Assembly (NCBI RefSeq): GCF_002305855.1
Contig: NZ_CP022163.1
Coordinates: 6,634,292-6,698,291 of the forward strand
DNA: 64,000 nt
DNA from: Melittangium boletus DSM 14713
GTDB taxonomy: Bacteria > Myxococcota > Myxococcia > Myxococcales > Myxococcaceae
Direction: 5' to 3'
How positions within the stretch are numbered: the stretch's first letter is position 1; each line of letters opens with the position of its first letter. The notes under the pieces are model-generated. The model was not told where the DNA came from, did not search any database, and saw only the letters and a program-made list of their open reading frames with translations. This document shows, piece after piece, positions 57,201 through 64,000 of this stretch. The position numbers and the translations under genes are program-made.

Positions 57201-57365
57201 TGCTCGGCGCACCTCTCCATGTACGTGTCGGGCGAGTAGGACTTCCGCGTCCTCGCCATCAAGCTCTTCCCGATGGACAAGTTCGGAGGGTATGTTGTGT
57301 AGCTGCTGCTCGAGCGGAACCGTGATGAGTTGCTCGTAGATGCCAGGAACCAGCTTGCGAGACAT
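54264..57365 (-). CDS. PLD-like/superfamily 2 helicase/DUF3427 protein
   Basis: A 1033-residue protein. Residues 110-260 form a phospholipase D-like nuclease unit with one HKD site: RLHAKAWLFHRPTG and YIGSSNLSRSAL (about 221-250). Then a superfamily 2 helicase: VVAATGTGKTVLAAL near 341, VVVDEFHHAMAD near 435, GLTATPERMDG near 465, EGLDIPEVNTVLFLRPTES near 618 and QQLGRGLRHSDDKPC near 641. The last 350 residues fit DUF3427. Similar fused proteins are scattered among bacteria, often in variable regions, and resemble restriction-type enzymes. Base composition is clearly lower in G+C than the neighbours (31 of 60 in the line at 56641, 46 of 60 at 53101), so acquisition by transfer is likely. No ribosome site precedes ATG 57365. 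Confidence 0.88.
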   Translation of the reverse strand: MSRKLVPGIYEQLITVPLEQQLHNIPSELVHREELDGEDAEVLLARHVHGEVRRALRMVKGGDEKAGIARQVALVNRLLAQLHRDAGLEFEAEIAGTHEVLLALMQRPEVPAPPTPPKRPEIPLSASALLVNGSTQPRIGTELLHELDSADAVDLLCAFVKWQGFRVLEPGLRTLREKGCRLRVLTTTYMGATDRRALDALVSLGAEVRVSYETRTTRLHAKAWLFHRPTGFSTAYIGSSNLSRSALLDGLEWNVRVAAAEQPHIVETFRATFDAYWEDASFEAYEPARDAPRFDRAIAVERGQEGEVEIVGLEVRPFEHQRAMLERLDAERTLHGRWKNLVVAATGTGKTVLAALDFGRLHKQGRVKSLLFVAHRDTILKQSLHTFRSVLRDGSFGELYVGGDRPTAWRHVFASVQSLAHMDLSQLSSDRFDMVVVDEFHHAMADTYVRLLSHLSPKVLVGLTATPERMDGQDVKQWFDGRIAVELRLWEALDRGLLCPFQYFGVHDDVDVSHVAWKRGGYDLGELSQVYTGNQLRAQKVLEEVRQRIADVGQMRALGFCVSIAHAEFMARQFCEHGIPAAAISARTQAEGRNKALRALRQGCVNALFAVDLFNEGLDIPEVNTVLFLRPTESATIFLQQLGRGLRHSDDKPCLTVLDFIGQQHSRFRFDTRFRALTGASRRELERQVEQGFPYLPSGCHIALDRVATKLVLNNVRQALNVGWRGLVAELRGLGNIGLASFLRETGIELEDLYRGNKRGWAGLKRDAGLADSEAGPHDAKLASAIGRLLHMDDAERLPFYQSMLNHPTPPRIKSLSPREHRLLCMFHFALWGANEPLARLELCLGQLWSEPGRRKELQEILPLLSERRERVTLPLDSARVPLQIHGHYSRDEALAAFGVDKPASVRQGVKWVEAEQADLLFVTLRKTERHYSPTTRYRDYAISSRLFHWESQNATRETSKTGQRYIHHTERSSSVHLFIREAKEGLLGASPYLYAGTARYVQHEGEQPMAIIWRLDHELPPDMLDRARVVAA

Positions 57366-57474
57366 GTTCGAAGCGTAATCTACGGAGCCTCAAGGTGCAT
57401 TTCTGGCGAGTTCGAGCCCGCAGTCGCACTGGTTGCTGAGCCATACGAAGTTATGCCGCGATGGTCAGGAGAGC

Positions 57475-59124
57475 TCAATGCGCGCGGGGCAGTGACAGCG
57501 TGAAGCACGCGCCCTGGCCCGGTTCGCTGCCGACGTCCAGCTTGCCTCCATGCTCCTGGAGGATGCGCGCCGCGATGGCCAGTCCCAGGCCCGTGCCGCC
57601 TTCCTTCGTCGTGAAGTAGGGCTCGAAGATGCGGGCGCGGTGCTCGGGCGGAATCCCCGGGCCGCTGTCCTGGACCTCCACCTGGGCCTCCCGCTCCGTG
57701 CCTCGCACGCGCACGTGCACGGTGCCGCCTCCCTGGGCCATCGCCTCCTCGGCGTTCTTCACCAGGTTCACCAGCACCTGCGTCAACTGGTCCCGGTCCG
57801 CCTTCGCCACCACGCCCGCCTGCACGTCCGAGCGCACCTCAATTCCCTCGGGCGGCGTCGCGTAGAGCGACAGCACGCTCTTCGCCAACTCCCCCAGGTC
57901 CACCGGCTCCAACTGTGGCTTGGGCAGGCGCGCGAACTGGCTGAACTCGTCCACGATTCTCCGCAGCCGGTCCACCTCTTCCAGGATGACTCCCGCGCTC
58001 TGCTTGAAAATGGCGGGGAAGCGCGCGTCCCCCGCGTCCTGCACCGCCACCAGTGTCTCGATCGACATGCGGATGGGCGTCAGCGGGTTCTTGATTTCAT
58101 GCGCCAGCCGCCTCGCCACTTCCTGCCACGCCGCCACGCGCTCGCTCGCCACCAGCCGCTCCGTCGTCGAGCGCAGCTCCGTCGTCATCCGGTTGAACGT
58201 CTTCACGAGCTCGCCCACCTCGCCCGTGGTGTCCACCCGCACCTGCTCGTCCATCTCCCCCTGGCCCACGCGCCGCACGCCCTCCGTCAGGGCCTCCACC
58301 GGCTGGGTGATGCGGCGGGCCATCAGCAGCCCGAGCAGCACCGCGAATCCCAGTCCCAGTCCCGCGAGCAGCAGGAAGGAGCGCAGCACTCCGAGCGTCG
58401 CCTCGCGCTCGGCCGCGCGGCTGAACACGAGCCGCACCGTGACGCCCTCGCCCAGTGGCAGCACCCTCGCCACCGTGGGCGCCAGCACCGCCCCCGCCCT
58501 CGCCACTTCCGTCTTGCCGGAGAGGATCGCCACCTCGGCCTGGGTCAGCCTCGCCAGGTGCGCCGCGAGTCCTTGATCCAGCAACACGCCTCCCACCACC
58601 CACAGCCGCGAGTCTCCGTAGTCCACCGGTCGCGCCGTCACGAGCGCGGGCACCTCGCGCAGTCCCTGGTTGTCGCGCACCGACACCTTCACTGGCACGG
58701 GTTGGGGGGACTTCTCCTTCGTCACCGCGAAGAGCACCGGATCCGGATCTCCCCGGCGCGCGGGCAGGTGCCCCGAGGACAGCGTCGTCCCCTTGCGATC
58801 GAAGAGCGCCAGCACCGTGAGGCCCCGGCTCTTCATCAACGGCCTCGCCGTGTCCGCGCGGATGGCTCGGGAGGGAGACTCGCGGGACTCGCGCGCCAGA
58901 TCCTCCAGGGCGGGGCTCTCCACCAACTCCTCCACCGCCCGGCGCGCCGTGGCCGCGGTGCGATCAATCGCTTCCTGCCCCGAGGCGGTGGCGCTCTCCA
59001 TGCGGGCGTCCAGTCCGCGCGAGAGCGTGGCGCGCAGCCGCGTCAGGGTGAAGGGCACCATCACCGCCAGCGGCACCAGCGCGAGCAGGGCGAAGGCGAG
59101 GGCGAGCCTCGTCCTCAGTCTCAT
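57475..59124 (-). CDS. NtrY-like sensor histidine kinase
   Basis: A 549-residue membrane kinase. A first helix (LRTRLALAFALLALVPLAVM), a large periplasmic sensor part (about 45-270), a second helix (LRSFLLLAGLGLGFAVLLGL), HAMP (ITQPVEALTEGVRRVGQGEM), and a transmitter: LAHEIKNPLTPIRMSIETL near 341, VNLVKNAEEAMAQGG, QDSGPGIPPEHRARIFEP and TKEGGTGLGLAI. The His box form is the NtrY type, whose partner is usually an NtrC-like regulator. No such regulator is nearby; the next minus-strand gene is the acquired helicase. ATGA overlap with the upstream solute-binding gene means coupled translation. Confidence 0.92.
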   Translation of the reverse strand: MRLRTRLALAFALLALVPLAVMVPFTLTRLRATLSRGLDARMESATASGQEAIDRTAATARRAVEELVESPALEDLARESRESPSRAIRADTARPLMKSRGLTVLALFDRKGTTLSSGHLPARRGDPDPVLFAVTKEKSPQPVPVKVSVRDNQGLREVPALVTARPVDYGDSRLWVVGGVLLDQGLAAHLARLTQAEVAILSGKTEVARAGAVLAPTVARVLPLGEGVTVRLVFSRAAEREATLGVLRSFLLLAGLGLGFAVLLGLLMARRITQPVEALTEGVRRVGQGEMDEQVRVDTTGEVGELVKTFNRMTTELRSTTERLVASERVAAWQEVARRLAHEIKNPLTPIRMSIETLVAVQDAGDARFPAIFKQSAGVILEEVDRLRRIVDEFSQFARLPKPQLEPVDLGELAKSVLSLYATPPEGIEVRSDVQAGVVAKADRDQLTQVLVNLVKNAEEAMAQGGGTVHVRVRGTEREAQVEVQDSGPGIPPEHRARIFEPYFTTKEGGTGLGLAIAARILQEHGGKLDVGSEPGQGACFTLSLPRAH

Positions 59125-60500
59125 CTCCGGGCCCCCGAGCCGCCCACCGCTCCGGGTTGCAGCCACACGCCGTCCAGCCGCGGCAATCCCTGGGCATCGA
59201 AGCTCAGTCCACCGACCTCTGGCGCCGCGCGCAGCGCCAGTCCCTGGGCGTAGAGCGGCAGCAGCGGCAGGGTCGGGCCGAGCGCCAGGGCCCGTTCGCG
59301 CACGCGTGCATCCCTCGCCGTGGGCTCCGGGAGAGCACCGATGCGGGGCAGCTCCACGCCGAGCAGATCCTTGCGTCCCGCTGCGTCCAGCACCACCGCC
59401 AGGGCGGGTCCCGGCACCGGGGGTAGGAGCAGCGAGTGGAGCATCACTTCATAGTCCCCGCTCGCCCAGCGCGCGCGCAGTCCGGCGCGGGGCAGGGGCG
59501 TCAGGGCCACGGTGTAGCCCAGGTCGTGCAGCTTCACCTGGATGCGCTCGGCTACCGCGTGCTGGTCCTCGTTCTCCGTGTCGTAGAGGAGCGTCACCTT
59601 GCGGCCCGCCCGTGACTCGGGTGGCGGCGGAGGGCGAGGACTCGGCGCCTGGGGCATGAGCTCGGGCGGCAACAGGTGCGGCATGGGGACGGCGGGCCCT
59701 CGAACGAAGAGGCGCGTCAGGTCTTCCCGGTCGAGGGCGCGTTCCACCGCCTGGCGGAAGTCCGCGGGCACCTTCCGGGGTGACCAGGCCAGGTAGGTGG
59801 CGTAGAGCGCCGCGCCGGTGCCGCTGCCTGGATCCGGAGCCACGCCGAGCGCCACCTGGGTTCCTTGCGTGGACCACAGCCGCGACAGGCCCCGCTCATC
59901 GGTGGGTTGGAGCCGCAGGCGGTCCACGTAGGGCCGCCCGGGTGGCCAGGCGAGCCGCGCGTCCACGGTATGGGTCCCCGAGGGAGAGAAAGGTCCGAGC
60001 GCGGCGGGCGCCGAGCGGGGGGGCGCGAGGGCGGGGTGGCACAGGGCGCGTTCGAGGTCCGGCCACGGGAAGGCGAGCGTCAGCTCCAGGGTGTCCCCGG
60101 AGGCGGAGAGTTGCCGGCCTTCACCCATCAAGGGAAAGAGCAGGGCGCGGTAGGGCGAGGGCGCTTCGGAGCCGGTGAGCCGGGCCCAGGCGCGCACGAG
60201 GGCCTGGGCTTGCGCGGGCGCGGGCAGGCTCCAGCGCACCACCTGGGGCGAGGGTCGTGAAGGCCCGTGGGCGAGCGCGGGCCCGGCATGCCCCTGGGGC
60301 ATCCCCTGGCAGAGGGGTTGCGACACGAGTCCGTGCAGGGTGGCTTCCAGGGGCGAATCGGCGAGGGACGGTTCGGGGAGTTCCGTGGGGCCGGAGTGGG
60401 CGACGCGCAGCTCACCGCCATAGGGAATCCGTCCAGCGGCCTGGGCTCCGAGGGCCGTGAGCATCACGAGGCTGGCGAGGAGGGAGGGGCGAAGCGTCAT
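59121..60500 (-). CDS. Family 5 extracellular solute-binding protein (peptide-binding type)
   Basis: A 459-residue exported protein with signal peptide TLRPSLLASLVMLTALGAQA. The mature part starts GRIPYGGELRVAHSGPTELP as DppA/OppA-type binding proteins do. It has DFRQAVERALDREDLTRLFV (the conserved helix of the family), then VTLLYDTENEDQHAVAERIQ and VMLHSLLLPPVPG. It would bind a peptide or similar ligand outside the inner membrane. No ABC permease or ATPase is encoded around it. Flanked by overlaps of four bases, with a kinase downstream and a propeller-like protein upstream, it may feed a sensor rather than a transporter. The protein is shorter than usual (about 500-540). Confidence 0.8.
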   Translation of the reverse strand: MTLRPSLLASLVMLTALGAQAAGRIPYGGELRVAHSGPTELPEPSLADSPLEATLHGLVSQPLCQGMPQGHAGPALAHGPSRPSPQVVRWSLPAPAQAQALVRAWARLTGSEAPSPYRALLFPLMGEGRQLSASGDTLELTLAFPWPDLERALCHPALAPPRSAPAALGPFSPSGTHTVDARLAWPPGRPYVDRLRLQPTDERGLSRLWSTQGTQVALGVAPDPGSGTGAALYATYLAWSPRKVPADFRQAVERALDREDLTRLFVRGPAVPMPHLLPPELMPQAPSPRPPPPPESRAGRKVTLLYDTENEDQHAVAERIQVKLHDLGYTVALTPLPRAGLRARWASGDYEVMLHSLLLPPVPGPALAVVLDAAGRKDLLGVELPRIGALPEPTARDARVRERALALGPTLPLLPLYAQGLALRAAPEVGGLSFDAQGLPRLDGVWLQPGAVGGSGARR

Positions 60501-61834
60501 GGCGCACCCTGGCGCAGGAGGAAGAGTTCGCCGGTGCCGTCGGGCTTCGTGAGGCCCACCACCACCGCCCGGTAGGGACTGTTGTCCAGCCGGGCCGTGA
60601 CCACTTGCAGCGCGCGGCCCGGAGGCAGGGCTCCCTGCCACAAGGGCTCCTGGGTGGTGGAGGCACTTTCTCCCGTCTTGAAGACGCGGAGCATGTCCGG
60701 GGAGGGCTGGAGCTCGGGTGAGGTGGTGATCAGTTCTGGCGACCCATCCCCGTCCAGGTCTCCGAGCGCGCTGCCCGCGCCGAGGCCGGACAGGGCGATG
60801 GGCGCCGCCGAGGGCCGGGGGTAGAAGGCGCCCATTCCGTCTGGCTGGACGAGGAGGACGCGCGAGAGGGCGGCGCTGAAGGTGGTGAAGCGGGCGGGCG
60901 TGCCCGCGAGCCGCTGCTCTCCGGGGCCGAGCCGCACCTCGGGCGCGAAGGCCGTCTGTCCCGGGACGAAGGCACCGCGCGCCTCCGCGTCCAAGGGCAC
61001 GGCCTCCATGCGGGTTGCGAAGCGCAGGGCGCCATTCTCCAGCACGAGCACCTCGCCATGCGCGAAGCGGGTGGAGAACGCGGCGATGCGGGGCGGTCCG
61101 GCGAGGACGGCCACCGCGCCGAAGGGCTCCCGGGTGGGGGTGGTGTTCGGCGGGAGCACGTCCAGGGAGCGCTCGGCGAGCAGGTGCCCGTTCGCGGCGA
61201 AGACATGCACGGCGTGCTCGGTGAGCACCACCACCTCATCCAGACCATCCCCCGTGAGATCTCCCGTGGCGAGCGCGGCGGGCGGCGTGGGCAGGTGCGT
61301 GAGCGGGGCGCCCACCAGCCGCAAGGGCCTCGGCTCGGCGGAGGACGGAGGCAAGGGTGGGGGCGGCGGGGTCACCGCGGCGAGCGCGAGGCTCGCGGCA
61401 TCCGCCTCCACGCTCCGGGCGAGCGCGGCGGCGGGGGCGGGGGGGCGCGTGGGCGTGCGGCCGGACCAGAAGTTGACCCAGGTCCCCACGACATCTCCCC
61501 GCGCATTCACCTTTCCGGCGTCCACCCCGAGCGTGAGCCGCACCAAGGCGCGCGCGCCTTTCTCCCGGGCGAGTGCTTCGGAGGCCTCGGCCGACGGGGC
61601 TTCCAGCACGACGGGGGCGAGTCCGGCGGACGCCAGACGCGAGGCGAGCAGGGTCTCGAAGGCCCGCCGCAGCTCGGGGGCGCTCCCGGAGAGGAACAGG
61701 GCGACGGGGGCCTCGGGTCGGGCCGCCCTCACGTCCGTGGCCACGGCGTCGGCGAGCCGCTCGAGCGCGGTGTCGGGAGCGGCCGGGGCGGAGAGCGCGA
61801 GGAGGAGCAGCGAGGCGGCGAGGGCGCGGCTCAC
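60497..61834 (-). CDS. Exported FG-GAP/VCBS repeat protein
   Basis: A 445-residue protein. GTG 61834 overlaps the stop of the PBP1A gene (GTGA) and begins a signal peptide (SRALAASLLLLALSAPAAP). Residues 20-170 hold a mixed alpha/beta part (VALFLSGSAPELRRAFETLL; ALVRLTLGVDAGKVNARGD), perhaps a periplasmic binding fold. Two calcium loops of FG-GAP type follow: DLTGDGLDEVVVLTEH near 190 and DLDGDGSPELITTSPE near 360, indicating a propeller. No catalytic function is suggested. Strict overlap with its neighbours indicates an obligate operon role. Confidence 0.75.
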   Translation of the reverse strand: MSRALAASLLLLALSAPAAPDTALERLADAVATDVRAARPEAPVALFLSGSAPELRRAFETLLASRLASAGLAPVVLEAPSAEASEALAREKGARALVRLTLGVDAGKVNARGDVVGTWVNFWSGRTPTRPPAPAAALARSVEADAASLALAAVTPPPPPLPPSSAEPRPLRLVGAPLTHLPTPPAALATGDLTGDGLDEVVVLTEHAVHVFAANGHLLAERSLDVLPPNTTPTREPFGAVAVLAGPPRIAAFSTRFAHGEVLVLENGALRFATRMEAVPLDAEARGAFVPGQTAFAPEVRLGPGEQRLAGTPARFTTFSAALSRVLLVQPDGMGAFYPRPSAAPIALSGLGAGSALGDLDGDGSPELITTSPELQPSPDMLRVFKTGESASTTQEPLWQGALPPGRALQVVTARLDNSPYRAVVVGLTKPDGTGELFLLRQGAP

Positions 61835-64000
61835 AGCCCCCGGCTTCCTTCCTGGAGGAAGAAGTCGCTCTCGCTGACATGGCCGGGAGGCGGCGCCTCG
61901 GCGGTGGGCTGGGTGCCCTCGAGGAAGGCCTCGAGCCGGCCGGGGACGGAGTTGCCCGCGAGCAGGCCGGTGGCGGGATCGATGCGCACCTGCACCACGC
62001 CCGGGGGCATGTCGAAGTCGCGCGCGGGCAGGCCCTGGTGGGCGGCGCGCATGAACTCCAGCCACACGGGCAGGGGGGCCCGGCCGCCCGTCTCGGAGCT
62101 GCCCAGGGGCGAGTGGTCATCGAAACCCACCCAGGCGCTGGCGACCCAGTCCGCCGTGTAGCCGGAGAACCACGTGTCGCGGCTCTCGTTGGCGGTGCCC
62201 GTCTTGCCGGCGGCGGGGCGGTTGAGGGTGGTCACCGCGCGGGCCGTGCCCTCCTCCACCACGCTGCGCATGAGCGACGTGGTGAGATACGCCACCGCCG
62301 GGGGCAGGGTCTCCTCGAAGGCGGGCTGGTGCTCCTCCACCACCTTGCCGCTCGTGTCCGTCACCTTGAGCAGCATCAGGGGCTCGGCGTAGCGGCCGTT
62401 GGCCTGGAGCGTGGCGTAGGCGTTGGCGGCCTCCAGGATGCTCACCTCGCCCGTGCCCAGCGCCAGCGTGAGGTTCTCCGGCAGGGGCGAGCGGATGCCC
62501 GCGCGGCGCGCGAAGTCGATGGCGGTGGCGGGGGTGATGGCCTCGATGAGGCGCACGGACACCGTGTTCTTGGACTTGGTGAGCGCGGTGCGCATCGTCA
62601 TGGGGCCCTCGAAGGAGCGATCGAAGTTCTGCGGCTTCCACGTCTTGCCGGTGTAGGGGTCGCGGATGGCCTCGGGGGCGTCATTCACCGTGCTGATGGG
62701 GGTGAAGCGCCCGCTGCCGAGCGCGGCCCCATAGATGAAGGGCTTGAAGGACGAGCCGGGCTGGCGCCGGGCCTGGGTGGCGCGGTTGTAGGGCGAGCGC
62801 TCGAAGTCATAGCCGCCCACGAGCGCCACGACATGGCGGTCCTTCGGGTCGATGACGACGAGGCCTCCCTGCACGAGCGGCACCTGATCCAACGTGGCGT
62901 CGAGCAACGCGGGGGCGGGCATCACGTGCTGGATGCGCACGCGCACCAGGTCGCCCACCTTCATCACGTCCGACATCTTCGTGGGCGCGCCCTTGCCCTT
63001 GAGGCGGGCCCAGGTGACGGAGGCGAAGGGAATCTCCGCCGTGCGGCTCACCAGGTCCACGCGCGCCTTCTTCCCGGCGTCATCCACCTGGGTGACGTAG
63101 CCCGTCACGCGCAGGTCGTCCTTGAGCGGCGCGAGCACCACCTCGTGCGCGAGCTTCTCGTCGGGTGACAGCGTGGCGTCCTCCTCCTGCTCGGCCACGG
63201 GGGTCTCCACGGGGGCGCCCTCGTCCTTCTTGGGCGGCTCCTCGTTGACCGCGAGCGAGGCGAGATCCGCCACGGAGCTGCCTTCCTTCTGCCGCCGGCC
63301 GGCCTCCTCGATCTGCCGGGCGATCAGCGGCTTGAGCCGTTCGAAGCGCGCGGGCTCCATCGTGCCCACGGGCCCCCGGTACCCCTGGCGCCGGTCCACC
63401 GCCTCCAGTCCCTTGCGCACCGAATCATCCGCCAGGGCCTGGAGCTTGGGATCCATGGCGATGTCCACGCGCAGACCGCCGGTGAGCACGGCCTCCTCGC
63501 CATAGCGGGCCACGAGCGTGCGGCGAATCTCCTCGGCGTAGTAGGCGCCCGGCTCTGCGGGCGGCCGGGGGGCGAGCACGATGGGCTTCTCCAGCTCCTT
63601 GTCCACCTCCGCCTTGGGCGCGAAGCCCTGGCCCGCCATCTGCCCCAGCACGTAGCGCTGGCGCTGCTTGGCCTTGACGATGTTCTTCTCCGGGTTGATG
63701 CGGTTGGGCGACTGCACCGTGCCCGCCAGCACCGCCGCCTCGCCCAGGCTCAGGTCCGCCGCGTGCTTGCCGAAGTAGTAGAGCGCCGCCTCCTCGATGC
63801 CGCTGCGCCCCTGCCCGTAATAGACCTGATTGATGTAGAGGCTGAGGATCTCATCCTTGGTGAGCGCCTGCTCCACGCGCGGGGTGAGGATCCACTCGCG
63901 AATCTTGCGGTTCAGGCTGCGCTCGGGCGTGAGCAGCATGTTCTTCACCACCTGCTGCGTGAGCGTGGACGCGCCCGACTTGCGGCTGCCCGGGATGAGG
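61831..64000 (-). CDS. mrcA: Penicillin-binding protein 1A (5' end beyond the window)
   Basis: A class A peptidoglycan synthase; at least 723 residues, cut at 64000. At the visible start is SGASTLTQQVVKNMLL of the GT51 glycosyltransferase, followed by REWILTPRVEQALTKDEILS and YYFGKHAADLSLGEAAVLAG. The transpeptidase has PGSSFKPFIYGAALGSG (nucleophile Ser), SKNTVSVRL (SxN) and AAGKTGTANE (KTG). Between them an OB-like insert (VTGYVTQVDDAGKKARVDLV) is typical of PBP1A. It polymerises and cross-links murein at the outer face of the inner membrane. The glycosyltransferase catalytic Glu lies outside the window. It is the first known gene of a four-gene overlapping operon. Confidence 0.95.
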   Translation of the reverse strand, partial: LIPGSRKSGASTLTQQVVKNMLLTPERSLNRKIREWILTPRVEQALTKDEILSLYINQVYYGQGRSGIEEAALYYFGKHAADLSLGEAAVLAGTVQSPNRINPEKNIVKAKQRQRYVLGQMAGQGFAPKAEVDKELEKPIVLAPRPPAEPGAYYAEEIRRTLVARYGEEAVLTGGLRVDIAMDPKLQALADDSVRKGLEAVDRRQGYRGPVGTMEPARFERLKPLIARQIEEAGRRQKEGSSVADLASLAVNEEPPKKDEGAPVETPVAEQEEDATLSPDEKLAHEVVLAPLKDDLRVTGYVTQVDDAGKKARVDLVSRTAEIPFASVTWARLKGKGAPTKMSDVMKVGDLVRVRIQHVMPAPALLDATLDQVPLVQGGLVVIDPKDRHVVALVGGYDFERSPYNRATQARRQPGSSFKPFIYGAALGSGRFTPISTVNDAPEAIRDPYTGKTWKPQNFDRSFEGPMTMRTALTKSKNTVSVRLIEAITPATAIDFARRAGIRSPLPENLTLALGTGEVSILEAANAYATLQANGRYAEPLMLLKVTDTSGKVVEEHQPAFEETLPPAVAYLTTSLMRSVVEEGTARAVTTLNRPAAGKTGTANESRDTWFSGYTADWVASAWVGFDDHSPLGSSETGGRAPLPVWLEFMRAAHQGLPARDFDMPPGVVQVRIDPATGLLAGNSVPGRLEAFLEGTQPTAEAPPPGHVSESDFFLQEGSRGL

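Overview
The window is very G+C-rich, with strong G/C at third codon positions, and looks like chromosome of a myxobacterium (delta-proteobacterial lineage, Cystobacter/Archangium/Myxococcus-like). The evidence is a MYXO-CTERM sorting tail, many exported lipoproteins, HEAT/TPR proteins with Pro-Ala linkers, a DUF4398/OmpA-TSP3 pair, an MXAN_5187-like protein and FHA-GGDEF signalling. All assignments come from reading motifs; no database search was run.

Layout: (1) 0.1-5.4 kb, glycosyltransferases (a GT87-like membrane protein, a two-domain GT4 and a single GT4), suggesting surface polysaccharide assembly. (2) 5.5-9.3 kb, an exported phytase-fold protein followed by a 5'-nucleotidase lipoprotein, probably organophosphate scavenging, then a small zinc-ribbon protein. 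(3) 9.3-14.6 kb, a DUF2760/Hsp70/Hsp70 operon. (4) 14.6-19.2 kb, tRNA-Ala(CGC) with a clear terminator, a TPR membrane protein, heme O synthase (ctaB) and a copper-protein-like lipoprotein. (5) 19.2-22 kb, a four-gene minus-strand operon: Spy/CnrX-like metal sensor, His/Cys micro-protein, OmpR-type regulator and a His-rich histidine kinase. (6) 22.2-27 kb, an accessory-looking stretch with cspA, a cupin, a TIMP-like secreted protein, a propeller-like protein, decayed coding remnants, a jacalin-like lipoprotein and a Cys-rich micro-ORF. (7) 27-32.8 kb, tRNA-Ile2(CAU), an alkyltransferase-like protein and the macromolecular-synthesis operon rpsU-yqeY-dnaG-rpoD, with a terminator-like hairpin after rpsU and a strong terminator after rpoD. 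dnaG is split in two frames at a run of eleven C. (8) 32.8-46.5 kb, HEAT proteins, degenerate and intact GGDEF proteins, asparaginase, a DsbA-like lipoprotein, a DUF4388 protein, truD, the OmpA/DUF4398 pair, a DUF1460 protease-like protein, a receiver-only regulator and a hibernation factor. (9) 46.6-54 kb, an MXAN_5187-like protein, a slipin, an EmrAB efflux pair and an RhlE-type helicase. (10) 54.2-57.4 kb, one large PLD/helicase/DUF3427 gene of visibly lower G+C that is probably acquired and may be a defence gene. (11) 57.5-64 kb, a tightly overlapping operon: penicillin-binding protein 1A (running off the window), FG-GAP protein, solute-binding protein and NtrY-like kinase.

The best candidates for something undescribed or unusual are the dnaG homopolymer frameshift, the lone DUF3427 helicase gene next to a kinase with no regulator, the PBP1A/solute-binding/kinase operon with no permease, the paired Hsp70-DUF2760 cassette, and the His-rich metal or envelope-stress operon. 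No CRISPR array, complete insertion sequence, rRNA or replication origin was seen.
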